A program made the position numbers and the translations under genes. A model generated the notes under the pieces. It was not told where the DNA came from. It searched no databases and worked only from the letters and a program-made list of their open reading frames with translations. Shown in pieces: positions 45,554 through 52,876 of a stretch of DNA of 64,000 nt (position 1 is the first letter of the stretch; each line of letters starts with the position of its first letter). Source of the DNA: Knoellia sp031844405 (lineage in GTDB: Bacteria > Actinomycetota > Actinomycetes > Actinomycetales > Dermatophilaceae); NCBI GenBank assembly GCA_031844405.1, contig JAUZVC010000001.1, positions 310,001-374,000 on the forward strand, written 5' to 3'.

Positions 45554-46262
45554 AGAAGTGTGCGCCTTCTTGAAGCAGCGAGGCGTCGAATTCGACCTCC
45601 GCGACGTCGAACACGGCCGTCAGATCAAAGCAAAGACGACGCAGGCCGAGTCTGTTGTTGTCTATAACACCGGCCGCGTAGTCATTGGCGGCAAGAAGAG
45701 CCAGCTGCGAGACGAGTTGGAAGCGTGGAAAGCCTCAGGCTTCTCACCTTCAACCGTTGCTCTGACGAAACCAACAGGAACGGAAGGGGCCGCTCCGGTT
45801 GGTCTCGACAAGCGAGTCTTTATCGTCTATGGACACGACACGGCCGCTCGAGATTCCTTGGAGTTGCTGCTGCGACGAATGGGGATGGATCCAATAGTTC
45901 TGGCGAATCTCCCTGCTGGTGGAGACACCATCATTGAAAAATTGGAGCGGTACCTGGGCGGAGCAGGCAATGTCGGTTTCGCTTGCGTGCTCTTGACACC
46001 AGACGACGAAGGCCACCGGGCCGGAGAGTTGGATGAGAAGAAGTATCGTGCGCGTCAAAATGTGATTCTGGAACTCGGCATGGTTCTCGCCCGACTTGGG
46101 CGTTCGCGCGTCGCCATTCTCTACAAAGAGTCCGTGGAACGCCCGAGCGACATCGATGGCCTCCTGTACCTACCTTTCAAGGAACGAGTTGACGAGGTTA
46201 AGGGCCTCCTCTTCCGAGAATTGAAGGAAGCTGGGCACGACCCCGATCCGGCGGCCATGTAG
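45543..46262 (+). CDS. TIR-like nucleotide-binding effector with RNase HIII N-domain-like module
   Basis: In this 239-residue protein, residues 1-60 resemble the N-terminal TBP-like domain of RNase HIII, seen at ESVVVYNTGRVVIGGKKSQL, which binds RNA:DNA hybrids in that enzyme. Residues 89-230 match the predicted nucleotide-binding TIR-like family (PF10137 type): KRVFIVYGHDTAARDSLELL, ACVLLTPDDEG and QNVILELGMVLARLGRSRVA, with the conserved Glu177 in ILELGM. TIR proteins of this type degrade NAD+ in phage defence. GTG 45543 is preferred. It lies within the 3' end of the RNase H gene, so both are translated from one message. I know of no named system with this pair. Confidence 0.8.
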   Translation: MNVEEVCAFLKQRGVEFDLRDVEHGRQIKAKTTQAESVVVYNTGRVVIGGKKSQLRDELEAWKASGFSPSTVALTKPTGTEGAAPVGLDKRVFIVYGHDTAARDSLELLLRRMGMDPIVLANLPAGGDTIIEKLERYLGGAGNVGFACVLLTPDDEGHRAGELDEKKYRARQNVILELGMVLARLGRSRVAILYKESVERPSDIDGLLYLPFKERVDEVKGLLFRELKEAGHDPDPAAM

Positions 46263-46351
46263 GAGCTGGTTTCTCGCCTGGTGCTCGTCCCCTGGTGGTG
46301 GAAGCGTCAGTCGCCGCACCGGCTGACGCGACAGCTGAGGTCCACGGCGCC

Positions 46352-46562
46352 CATGGCCAGTGCGGTACATGTCTGGGTAGATGGCGTCAGAGGCCCTGTC
46401 CGAGCGACGAAAGGGGCCTCCATCGCCACGTGGACCTGAACCTAACCCCTGGTGCAAATCGATAGCTGGGCTGCACGAGAGGACATTGGCCACGTGCGCA
46501 GAGTGACTTCAGCTCGGCGGCGCACACCCCGCCATATCCTCGCTGCAGTACTTTGAGGGTAC
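46352..46562. other. Degenerate internal attachment site (fossil junction of two elements)
   Basis: 46360-46430 resembles the island right end (48658-48731): CGGTACATGTCTGGG aligns with CAGTACTTTGCTGGG, then a similar terminator-like stretch (46388-46420). 46430-46458 (GTGGACCTGAACCTAACCCC then TGGTGCAAA) is a decayed copy of the tRNA-Ala 3' core. CTGCAGTACTTTGAGGGTAC at 46543-46562 then matches the left-end motif, exactly 85 bases after the core as at the left end. The region thus joins a right end to a left end. Confidence 0.65.
46543..46562 (+). repeat. Island end motif, internal copy
   Basis: Twenty bases matching the left-end motif at 33679 and the right-end motif at 48658. It begins 85 bases after the tRNA-like core, like the left-end copy. 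Confidence 0.65.
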
Positions 46563-46681
46563 GAACCTGCCCAGCGGTCATTCTTCGATTCGCATAGTTG
46601 CAGCCAAGTGGCTACGCATCGTCGTCGGGAGGCTGCCGGTCAGTCGGTCTACGGTGCGTTGGTGGCGATGAAGGGAAGCGT

Positions 46682-47251
46682 ATGGAAGCTGATCACGACG
46701 TGGCCAGCACTGGGGCTGGCGGTGCACTCCGCACCAATGCCCACAGTGAGGACTCACCCTTAGCGATTACCGTCTTGCCTGGGATACCCGGGATGGAGGG
46801 CCTCACCGTTGACGACGAACACGTGCCCTACCCAGAAAGCACCCCAGACTTCGTGAAGAGCGCGCGTCTGCTGGGCCTCGAGGTGCACTTCACGGAGCAC
46901 CGTGAGACCCGTAGGTACGTTGGGTTCAAGGCTCTGGAGGATTGGCTACCCGTTCTCGAAGTGACGAGGGACCTTTTGGTCGGTGTCGAGGGTGGGCTGC
47001 TTGTTGAGCTCCTGAAGGTCTTCTTGGACCGAGGCGCAACGGACGTCGAGCCACGACTCGACACGGCGCCACTTGAGGCACCCGACGATGGCGCTCCTAC
47101 CGAGAGCCGGCCGCCGACTCCCAGGACTCTCCTTCACGTGGATTGGCGAGTGACGGATGGTGAACGCCAGTCCCGCTTCCGCGCGGACGGAGACGCTGAA
47201 TCGGTGCTGAGGGCTCTGGCCGAGTTCGAACGGAACTTGCGTGATCAGTGA
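46682..47251 (+). CDS. Hypothetical protein, first of an overlapping pair
   Basis: The 189-residue protein is acidic, without membrane helices. A central region has VHFTEHRETRRYVGFKALED and the C-terminus LHVDWRVTDGERQSRFRADG followed by a helix. I do not recognise the family; the N-terminus could be an interaction domain. ATG 46682 has GAAGGGAAGC upstream and is preferred to starts near 46598. It overlaps the next gene by 11 bases, suggesting a two-gene operon. It belongs to the short right-hand part of the island. Confidence 0.6.
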   Translation: MEADHDVASTGAGGALRTNAHSEDSPLAITVLPGIPGMEGLTVDDEHVPYPESTPDFVKSARLLGLEVHFTEHRETRRYVGFKALEDWLPVLEVTRDLLVGVEGGLLVELLKVFLDRGATDVEPRLDTAPLEAPDDGAPTESRPPTPRTLLHVDWRVTDGERQSRFRADGDAESVLRALAEFERNLRDQ

Positions 47252-47879
47252 AGGGCTCGAACGCCTGCGGGCCGGCAGCCGGCTGTTAGGTCAGGCGGCG
47301 CGTCGTGTCGACGCGGGGGACCTTTCATCGAGGACCGAGTCGCTGCTGCGCGACGCGATGCCAATTCTCCGGTCTGCGATGAACCACCTCGAAGGCTCCC
47401 CGCAGTTTGAGACCGCTCACCAGAGACTCGACCAAGTGGGCGCGCTGGCGCGTAGCAACTTTCGAAGCGGATGTCGGATCGTGTTCGAGGACGGTGAATA
47501 TCACCAGCGTTGCCCAGTCGCGCTCGCGCACAATCGAGTTGGACTCAGCATCGAGTACATCGTTCGCGCATCGGAATGTTCGATATGCGGATTGAGCCCT
47601 GAGGACTGTGAACACATCACGGGCCGCATGTACGGAGGGGAACGCTGCACCCAGGTGATCACCGACGCAGAGCTCTTGGGCGCTGCACTCGTTGGTCGCC
47701 CTGCCTTTCCGGACGCTCGAATTGAGTCGGTCGGTCTATCAACTGCTGAGCTGCGTGCAGAGTTGGGGGCCCAGTTCCAGCCCGGAATCACCATCGTGAA
47801 CTGCGACCGATGCCTGGAAGCATGTGGCGGCGTGAACCGCCCCTTTGAGACGTCGGGGCATGCCTTTCGGCAAAGCTAG
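47241..47879 (+). CDS. Cys-rich hypothetical protein, second of an overlapping pair
   Basis: The 212-residue protein has an N-terminal helical half and a Cys/His-rich C-terminal half: SECSICGLSPEDCEHITGRM, GERC and NCDRCLEACGG. The spacing suggests a zinc-binding domain. The Cys pairs at the end suggest a treble-clef fold. No known family is recognised. GTG 47241 lies within the end of the previous gene. The pairing of an acidic protein with a zinc-binding partner is unusual. Confidence 0.6.
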   Translation: MISEGLERLRAGSRLLGQAARRVDAGDLSSRTESLLRDAMPILRSAMNHLEGSPQFETAHQRLDQVGALARSNFRSGCRIVFEDGEYHQRCPVALAHNRVGLSIEYIVRASECSICGLSPEDCEHITGRMYGGERCTQVITDAELLGAALVGRPAFPDARIESVGLSTAELRAELGAQFQPGITIVNCDRCLEACGGVNRPFETSGHAFRQS

Positions 47880-47997
47880 GCGGCGATAGTCTCGACTCTC
47901 GAAGCGTTCATACGGCTTTGAAGAGACAGCGCCCGGTGGAGTGGTGGGGTTTGTGTGACGGCGCGGCGTCCTGAGTGAAGCGGTCACCGGCGAGATG

Positions 47998-48510
47998 CTC
48001 GATGTGTACCGCCAAGCACGCCGGCCTGACCGCCGCGATCACCCGCACCCTGCAGGGCAGCTCCCACCAGCGATCCCGGGTGCATTTCGTGCGCAACGTC
48101 CTGGCGCACGTGGCCAAGGGCGAGCGGGAGATGGTCGCCGCGGTGTTCTGCACGATCTTCCCCCAGCCCGACCTGGCGTCGATGGCCAGGCAGTGGGACA
48201 AGGTCCGCGACAAGCTCGCCGTCCGCTATCCCAAGATCGGCGCCCAGATGGACACGCCAAGTTCGAGGTCGTCGCGTTCGCGGCGTTCCCGCGGGAGCAA
48301 TGGCGCAAGATCTGGTGCACCAGCCCGCTCGAGCGCTCAACAAGGAAATTAAGCGCAGCTCCCGCGTGGTGGTGATCTTCCAAACGAGGCCGCGGTGATC
48401 CGCCTCGTCGGAGCGGTGCTGGCCGATACTCACGACGAGTGGGCCACCGACGAACCCCGCTACCTCTCCGAGGAATCATGGCAGAGATCGGCAAGACCAA
48501 CGATGATGTC
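47998..48510 (+). pseudogene. IS256-family transposase remnant
   Basis: Fragments in three frames match the second half of an IS256-type transposase: HAGLTAAITRTLQGSSHQRS and RVHFVRNVLAHVAKGEREMV (from about 48012), then FAAFPREQWRKIWCTSPLER (from about 48270), LNKEIKRSS (48336), and LVGAVLADTHDEWATDEPRY (from about 48400). At least three frameshifts separate them and the N-terminal half is missing. It is not functional. 47880-47997 and 48511-48657 hold no further gene. Confidence 0.8.
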
Positions 48511-48657
48511 CTGGTCCCCTCACCAAGGGCTGACCGGTCGGCATCGAGATGACCTCAAGCCCACTCCGCAGGACTCCTACGAAATCCCGCGAATGCACGC
48601 ATTGCCAAGAAGCGCCCCCGGGTGCCTTGGGTAGCGGTGTGACCAGCCCTTGCCCTA

Positions 48658-48680
48658 CTGCAGTACTTTGCTGGGAGTAC
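48658..48680 (+). repeat. Island end motif, right copy
   Basis: Begins CTGCAGTACTTTGCTGGG; related to 33679 and 46543. It starts 73 bases before the right attachment core. A terminator-like imperfect hairpin (48690-48722) follows and replaces the lost tRNA terminator. Confidence 0.65.
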
Positions 48681-48731
48681 GGGCGCGACAGAGACCCTTC
48701 CCGACGGGCGGAAAGGGCCTCTGACCTGCGG

Positions 48732-48804
48732 TGGAGCCAAGGGGACTCGAACCCCTAACCCCCTGCTTGCAAAGCAGGTGCGCTACCAATTGCGCCATGG
48801 CCCC
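48732..48804 (-). tRNA. tRNA-Ala(TGC)
   Basis: A 73-nt cloverleaf: acceptor GGGGCCA pairs with TGGCTCC, including the G3-U70 pair that identifies alanine tRNA. Anticodon TGC lies in the loop of TGCTT TGC AAGCA. CCA is not encoded (CCG follows). Its 3' part from the anticodon loop is the right copy of the attachment site (48730-48773), so the element supplied this 3' end. Confidence 0.97.
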
Positions 48805-48832
48805 TCGGCGGCGACGGGCACCGCCGGGTGTT

Positions 48833-48973
48833 TCAGTTCTTGGAGACCTGCGAGCTCGTGCCCGAGTCGGTCGCCTCGGCCCACAGGCGCTGGTCGGCAC
48901 CCTGGGCGTCGAGCTTCTTCTTGACCACGCCCGCCGTCAGGGCGGTCAGGACGACGAAGAGGACCTTCTTCAC
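48833..48973 (-). CDS. DLW-39 family small protein
   Basis: The 46-residue protein reads VKKVLFVVLTALTAGVVKKK and LDAQGADQRLWAEATDSGTS before a short end. This is the actinobacterial DLW-39 family, usually about 39-45 residues and found between tRNA-Ala and tRNA-Ile near gyrA. A single N-terminal hydrophobic segment is followed by basic residues and an LWAEATD core like the family DLW motif. Function is unknown. GTG start at 48971-48973. Confidence 0.85.
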   Translation of the reverse strand: MKKVLFVVLTALTAGVVKKKLDAQGADQRLWAEATDSGTSSQVSKN

Positions 48974-49003
48974 GGTGCACCACCTGGCGGGTCGGGGATC
49001 GAA

Positions 49004-49080
49004 TGGTGGGCCTAAGAGGACTTGAACCTCTGGCCTCTTCCTTATCAGGGAAGCGCTCTAACCGTCTGAGCTATAGGCCC
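49004..49080 (-). tRNA. tRNA-Ile(GAT)
   Basis: Cloverleaf with GGGCCTA/TAGGCCC acceptor, anticodon GAT in CTTCC CTGATAA GGAAG, T arm GAGGTTCAAGTCCTC and encoded CCA (49004-49006). It lies in the conserved position between DUF3566-gyrA and DLW-39/tRNA-Ala. Confidence 0.97.
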
Positions 49081-49209
49081 GTCGCCGATCCGGCGGCGCC
49101 ACCACAGGGCGGCGCGAGAGACGAGGTTACCTCACCCTCCGGTCGCCCACCAAAACGGTATGCCGGCCGCTTGCGGGAGCGGCCGGCATACGGTCTGGTG
49201 TGGGTCGAC

Positions 49210-49290
49210 TTCACCCCGGAAGGGGGCACTTCGGAGGGCAACCGTTCCCACCTGAGGTGCGACGAACCCACTTCAGGCGGGAATGTCGAG
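49210..49290 (+). repeat. Dispersed terminator-like repeat, copy 1
   Basis: Shares a 20-bp identity (GAACCCACTTCAGGCGGGAA, 49264-49283) with copies at 55267-55286 and 59641-59660. With the upstream CCCACCTGAGGTG it forms an imperfect 13-bp hairpin. It lies 18 bases past the stop of the minus-strand DUF3566 gene. Confidence 0.75.
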
Positions 49291-49300
49291 ACCCAAGAGG

Positions 49301-49825
49301 TCAGTCGTCGGTGAGGGTGAGCTGGAGGCCGCCGACGAGGCTGCTCGACACGTTGTAGAGGAACGCGGCGAGCGTCGCGAGCGCCGTCATGAGGATGACG
49401 TCGATGACGCCGACGACGATCGCCAGCGAGACGACCCGGCCGAAGCCGAGGAAGTCCATGATGTCGAAGGTGTTCTCGCCGTCCTGGATGATCTGGCCGA
49501 CGAGGCCGTTGACCTGGTCGAAGACGCCCATGCCGGCGAGGATCATCCACAGCACGGCGACCATGACCACGCCGGCGATGCCCAGGGCGACGGACAGCAG
49601 GAACGACATTTTCATCGCCGACCACGGGTCGACCCGCGAGACGGTGAGGCGGACGCGCCGCCCGCTGCTGCGCGCCGGCGCCTGCTGGGCCGCGGGAGCC
49701 GAGGGCCGCGAGGCGGCCGCCGACGAGGACGTGTCGGACGGGCGGCTCATCGAGCGCGTGGGCTCGGCCGAGGAGGAACCCGACACCGATCGCATCGAGG
49801 TTCCGGCCTGGTCTGCCGTGCTCAC
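49301..49825 (-). CDS. DUF3566 transmembrane protein
   Basis: The 174-residue protein has a Ser/Ala/Pro-rich cytoplasmic N-terminus (about residues 1-55), then RRVRLTVSRVDPWSAMKMSF, a DUF3566 signature, and two transmembrane helices separated by a loop. DUF3566 genes always follow gyrA in Actinobacteria, and function is unknown. It overlaps the gyrA stop by four bases (GTGA), suggesting coupling. Confidence 0.9.
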   Translation of the reverse strand: MSTADQAGTSMRSVSGSSSAEPTRSMSRPSDTSSSAAASRPSAPAAQQAPARSSGRRVRLTVSRVDPWSAMKMSFLLSVALGIAGVVMVAVLWMILAGMGVFDQVNGLVGQIIQDGENTFDIMDFLGFGRVVSLAIVVGVIDVILMTALATLAAFLYNVSSSLVGGLQLTLTDD

Positions 49826-52596
49826 TGGTCGCCTCCCTCGTCCGCTGCACCCGCGTCAGCGTCGTTGTCCACCGACGGTACGCCATCGGTCACCGTGGGG
49901 TCATCCTCCGCCGTGGCGGGCTGAGACGTGTCGTCGGCAGGCGCCTCGACGCTTCCGTCAGTAGCCTCGTCGGGCGCCACTGCTGCGGCCTCCTCCGGGC
50001 TCAGCGGCTCGCCGTCGACGGGGGACACACCCTCTGCGTCGGCCTCGGCCACCTCCTCCTCGACGACCTTCTCGGCGTTGCGGGCGACACCGACGATGGC
50101 GTCGTTCTTGCCCGGCTTGGCGAACCAGACGCCGGCCGTGTTGCGGCCGGTGAGCCGGACCTCGTCGACCCGCGAGCGGACGATGTTGCCGCGCTCGAAG
50201 ACGACCATGACCTCGTCGTCCTCGGAGACGGTGAGGGCGCCGACGAGGTCGCCACCCTTCTCGGTCTGCTTCGCGACGGCCACGCCTTGGATGCCGCGGC
50301 CCTTGACGTTCCACTGCGACGCCTTGGAGCGCTTGGCCAGGCCCGACTCGAAGACGACGAAGACGTCGGGGTCGGTGCCCTCCTCGATGACCGACATCGA
50401 CAGCAGCGAGTCGTCGCCGCGGAACCTCATGCCGGTGACACCGGACGTCGAGCGGCCCATCGGGCGCAACGTCGCGTCGTCGGCGTGGAAGCGCACCGAC
50501 TGGCCCTTGCGCGAGACGAGGAGCAGGTCGTCGACCGACGACGTCAGGCCGGCGCCGACGAGCTCGTCGCCGTCGCGCAGGTTGACGGCGATGAGGCCCC
50601 CTGAGCGCGGCGAGTCGTACTGCGACAGCGGCGTCTTCTTGACGAGCCCGTTGCGCGTCGCGAGGACGAGGTAGGGCGACTGCTCGTAGTCGCGCAGCGC
50701 GAGCACCTGGGCGATGTGCTCGTCGGGCTGGAACGCCATGATGTTGGCGACGTGCTGGCCCTTGCTGTCGCGGCCGGCGTCCGGCAGCTCGTAGGCCTTG
50801 GCGCGGTAGACCCGGCCGAGGTTGGTGAAGAAGAGCAGCCAGTGGTGCGACGTCGTCGTGAAGAAGTGCGCCACGACGTCCTCGCCGCGCAGCTGAGCGC
50901 CCTTGACGCCCTTGCCGCCACGCTTCTGCGAGCGATAGGCGTCGACCTTGGTGCGCTTGGCGTAGCCGCCACGGGTGATCGTGACGACGACGTCCTCCTC
51001 GGGGATGAGGTCCTCCATCGACATGTCGCCGTCGAACCCGTGGATGTGCGTCCGGCGCTCGTCGCCGTACTTCTCCACGATGCCGGCGAGCTCCTCGGAG
51101 ACGATCGTCCGCTGGCGCTCGGGCTTGGCGAGGATGTCCTGGTAGTCCTCGATCTCGCGCTGGATCGCGTCGTGCTCGTCGATGATCTTCTGACGCTCAA
51201 GAGCGGCGAGGCGACGCAGCTGGAGCTCGAGGATCGCCCGGGCCTGGATCTCGTCGATCTCGAGAAGCTCGATGAGCCCGTCGCGCGCGGCCTCGGCGGT
51301 CGACGACCGGCGGATGAGCGCGATGACCTCGTCGAGCAGGTCGAGGGCCTTGAGCAGGCCGCGCAGGATGTGGATCCGGTCCTCGGCCTCCTTGAGGAGG
51401 TATGCCGTGCGCCTCTGGATGACGTCGATCTGGTGGTCGACCCAGTGCCGGATGAAGGCGTCGATGGGCAGTGTGCGGGGCACCCCGTCGACGAGCGCGA
51501 GCATGTTGGCGCCGAAGTTCGTCTGGAGCTGGGTGTGCTTGTAGAGGTTGTTGAGCACGACCTTGGCGACCGCGTCTCGCTTGAGCACGATGACGAGGCG
51601 CTGGCCGGTGCGGCCCGAGGTCTCGTCGCGGATGTCGGCGATGCCCTGGAGGCGGCCCTCCTTGACGTGCTCGGCGATCTTCTGCGCGAGGGAGTCGGGG
51701 TTGACCTGGTAGGGCAGCTCGGTGATGACGAGGCACTGCCGGTTCTGGATCTCCTCGACCTCGACGACCGCTCGCATGATGACCGAGCCGCGGCCCGTGC
51801 GGTAGGCGTCCTCGATGCCCTTGCGGCCCATGATGAGCGCGCCGGTGGGGAAGTCCGGTCCGGTGATCCGCGCCATGACGGCCTCGAGGGCCTCCTCGCG
51901 CGAGGCGCCGGGGTTCTCGAGCACCCACTGTGCGGCGTTCGCGACCTCGCGCAGGTTGTGCGGCGGGATCTGCGTGGCCATGCCGACCGCGATGCCGGAC
52001 GAGCCGTTGACGAGCAGGTTGGGGAAGCGCGCCGGCAGGACCTGCGGCTCCATCGTCTTGCCGTCGTAGTTGGGGCCGAAGTCGACGGTCCTCTTGTCGA
52101 TGTCGCGGACGAGCTCCATCGACAGCGGGGCCATGCGGCACTCGGTGTACCGCGGCGCAGCGGCCGGGTCGTCGCCCGGGCTGCCGAAGTTGCCCTGGCC
52201 CTGCACCAGCGGGTAGCGCAGCGACCAGTCCTGCACGAGCCGCACGAGGGCGTCGTAGATCGCGCCGTCACCGTGCGGGTGGTACTGACCCATGACGTCG
52301 CCGACGACGCGGCTGCACTTGTTGAACCCGCGGTCGGGCCGGTAGCCACCGTCGTACATCGCGTAGATGACCCGCCGGTGCACCGGCTTCAGACCGTCCC
52401 GCACATCCGGCAGCGCCCGACTGACGATGACCGACATCGCGTACTCGATGTAGGACCGCTGCATCTCGGTGTTGAGGTCGACCTCCTCCACCCGGTCGGT
52501 CTCACCGGGCGAGCGGTCGTGCATCACCGCTCCCTGGTCGACGGAGACCTCGGTCTCCTCGGTGCCGTCCGTGGTGCCATCGATGTCGTCAGCCAT
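49822..52596 (-). CDS. gyrA: DNA gyrase subunit A
   Basis: The 924-residue protein has the breakage-reunion domain with catalytic Tyr in APRYTECRMAPLS, QRDR motif HPHGDGAIYDALVRLVQDW, NGSSGIAVGMATQIPPHNL, the GyrA box QKRGGKGVKG near residue 560, and C-terminal beta-pinwheel blades. An acidic Asp/Glu/Ala-rich tail (about residues 850-924) extends the usual length. The QRDR begins GDG rather than the more common GDS or GDA. It lies downstream of gyrB, 280 bases away, and is followed by DUF3566. Confidence 0.98.
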   Translation of the reverse strand: MADDIDGTTDGTEETEVSVDQGAVMHDRSPGETDRVEEVDLNTEMQRSYIEYAMSVIVSRALPDVRDGLKPVHRRVIYAMYDGGYRPDRGFNKCSRVVGDVMGQYHPHGDGAIYDALVRLVQDWSLRYPLVQGQGNFGSPGDDPAAAPRYTECRMAPLSMELVRDIDKRTVDFGPNYDGKTMEPQVLPARFPNLLVNGSSGIAVGMATQIPPHNLREVANAAQWVLENPGASREEALEAVMARITGPDFPTGALIMGRKGIEDAYRTGRGSVIMRAVVEVEEIQNRQCLVITELPYQVNPDSLAQKIAEHVKEGRLQGIADIRDETSGRTGQRLVIVLKRDAVAKVVLNNLYKHTQLQTNFGANMLALVDGVPRTLPIDAFIRHWVDHQIDVIQRRTAYLLKEAEDRIHILRGLLKALDLLDEVIALIRRSSTAEAARDGLIELLEIDEIQARAILELQLRRLAALERQKIIDEHDAIQREIEDYQDILAKPERQRTIVSEELAGIVEKYGDERRTHIHGFDGDMSMEDLIPEEDVVVTITRGGYAKRTKVDAYRSQKRGGKGVKGAQLRGEDVVAHFFTTTSHHWLLFFTNLGRVYRAKAYELPDAGRDSKGQHVANIMAFQPDEHIAQVLALRDYEQSPYLVLATRNGLVKKTPLSQYDSPRSGGLIAVNLRDGDELVGAGLTSSVDDLLLVSRKGQSVRFHADDATLRPMGRSTSGVTGMRFRGDDSLLSMSVIEEGTDPDVFVVFESGLAKRSKASQWNVKGRGIQGVAVAKQTEKGGDLVGALTVSEDDEVMVVFERGNIVRSRVDEVRLTGRNTAGVWFAKPGKNDAIVGVARNAEKVVEEEVAEADAEGVSPVDGEPLSPEEAAAVAPDEATDGSVEAPADDTSQPATAEDDPTVTDGVPSVDNDADAGAADEGGDQ

Positions 52597-52876
52597 CAGT
52601 TCCCTTGTCTCTCAATACAGTTCGCAAACGGCGATGTATGCCGTCTCAGTCAGTCAGTGGGTGCCGGGCACCCAAGGCCCGGGAGTCGAGCGGCGTGCCC
52701 TTCGCTCGGTGAGCCGAGCGTGAGGTGCACGCCACCGCGAGCGCACAGGTGTGCCGGGCGCCGCTGGCTGGGCCTGGCGGGAGCCGTGAGCGCGCTCAGC
52801 GCGCGAGCGGCGGATGGAACTGCGGCGCACGGCATACCTGCGCGCGAGTTCCCAAGGCGTGCACCCGGCATACGCA
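52597..52876 (-). other. gyrB-gyrA intergenic region
   Basis: 280 bases, unusual for a gene pair that is often closely spaced. It contains two copies of GGCATAC (about 52830 and 52867), one GTATGCC (52627) and hairpins such as CGCTCGG-TGAG-CCGAGCG (about 52704-52722). No gene is seen. gyrA may have its own promoter here. Confidence 0.5.

Larger units (their letters stand above)
33595..48773. mobile_element. Integrative and mobilizable island in tRNA-Ala (composite, about 15.2 kb)
   Basis: Bounded by 44-bp direct repeats at 33551-33594 and 48730-48773. It contains a tyrosine integrase, an Xis-like ORF, a MobF relaxase, an inverted-repeat region that may be oriT, cargo genes with possible defence roles, a remnant of an IS256-family transposase and a degenerate internal end (46352-46562). 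No type IV secretion or FtsK/TraB translocase genes are present, so transfer would need a helper. GC content is lower than the flanking genes in parts (34.3-35.5 and 45.5-47.9 kb), and the frequent GTATGCC heptamer is absent. Confidence 0.9.
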
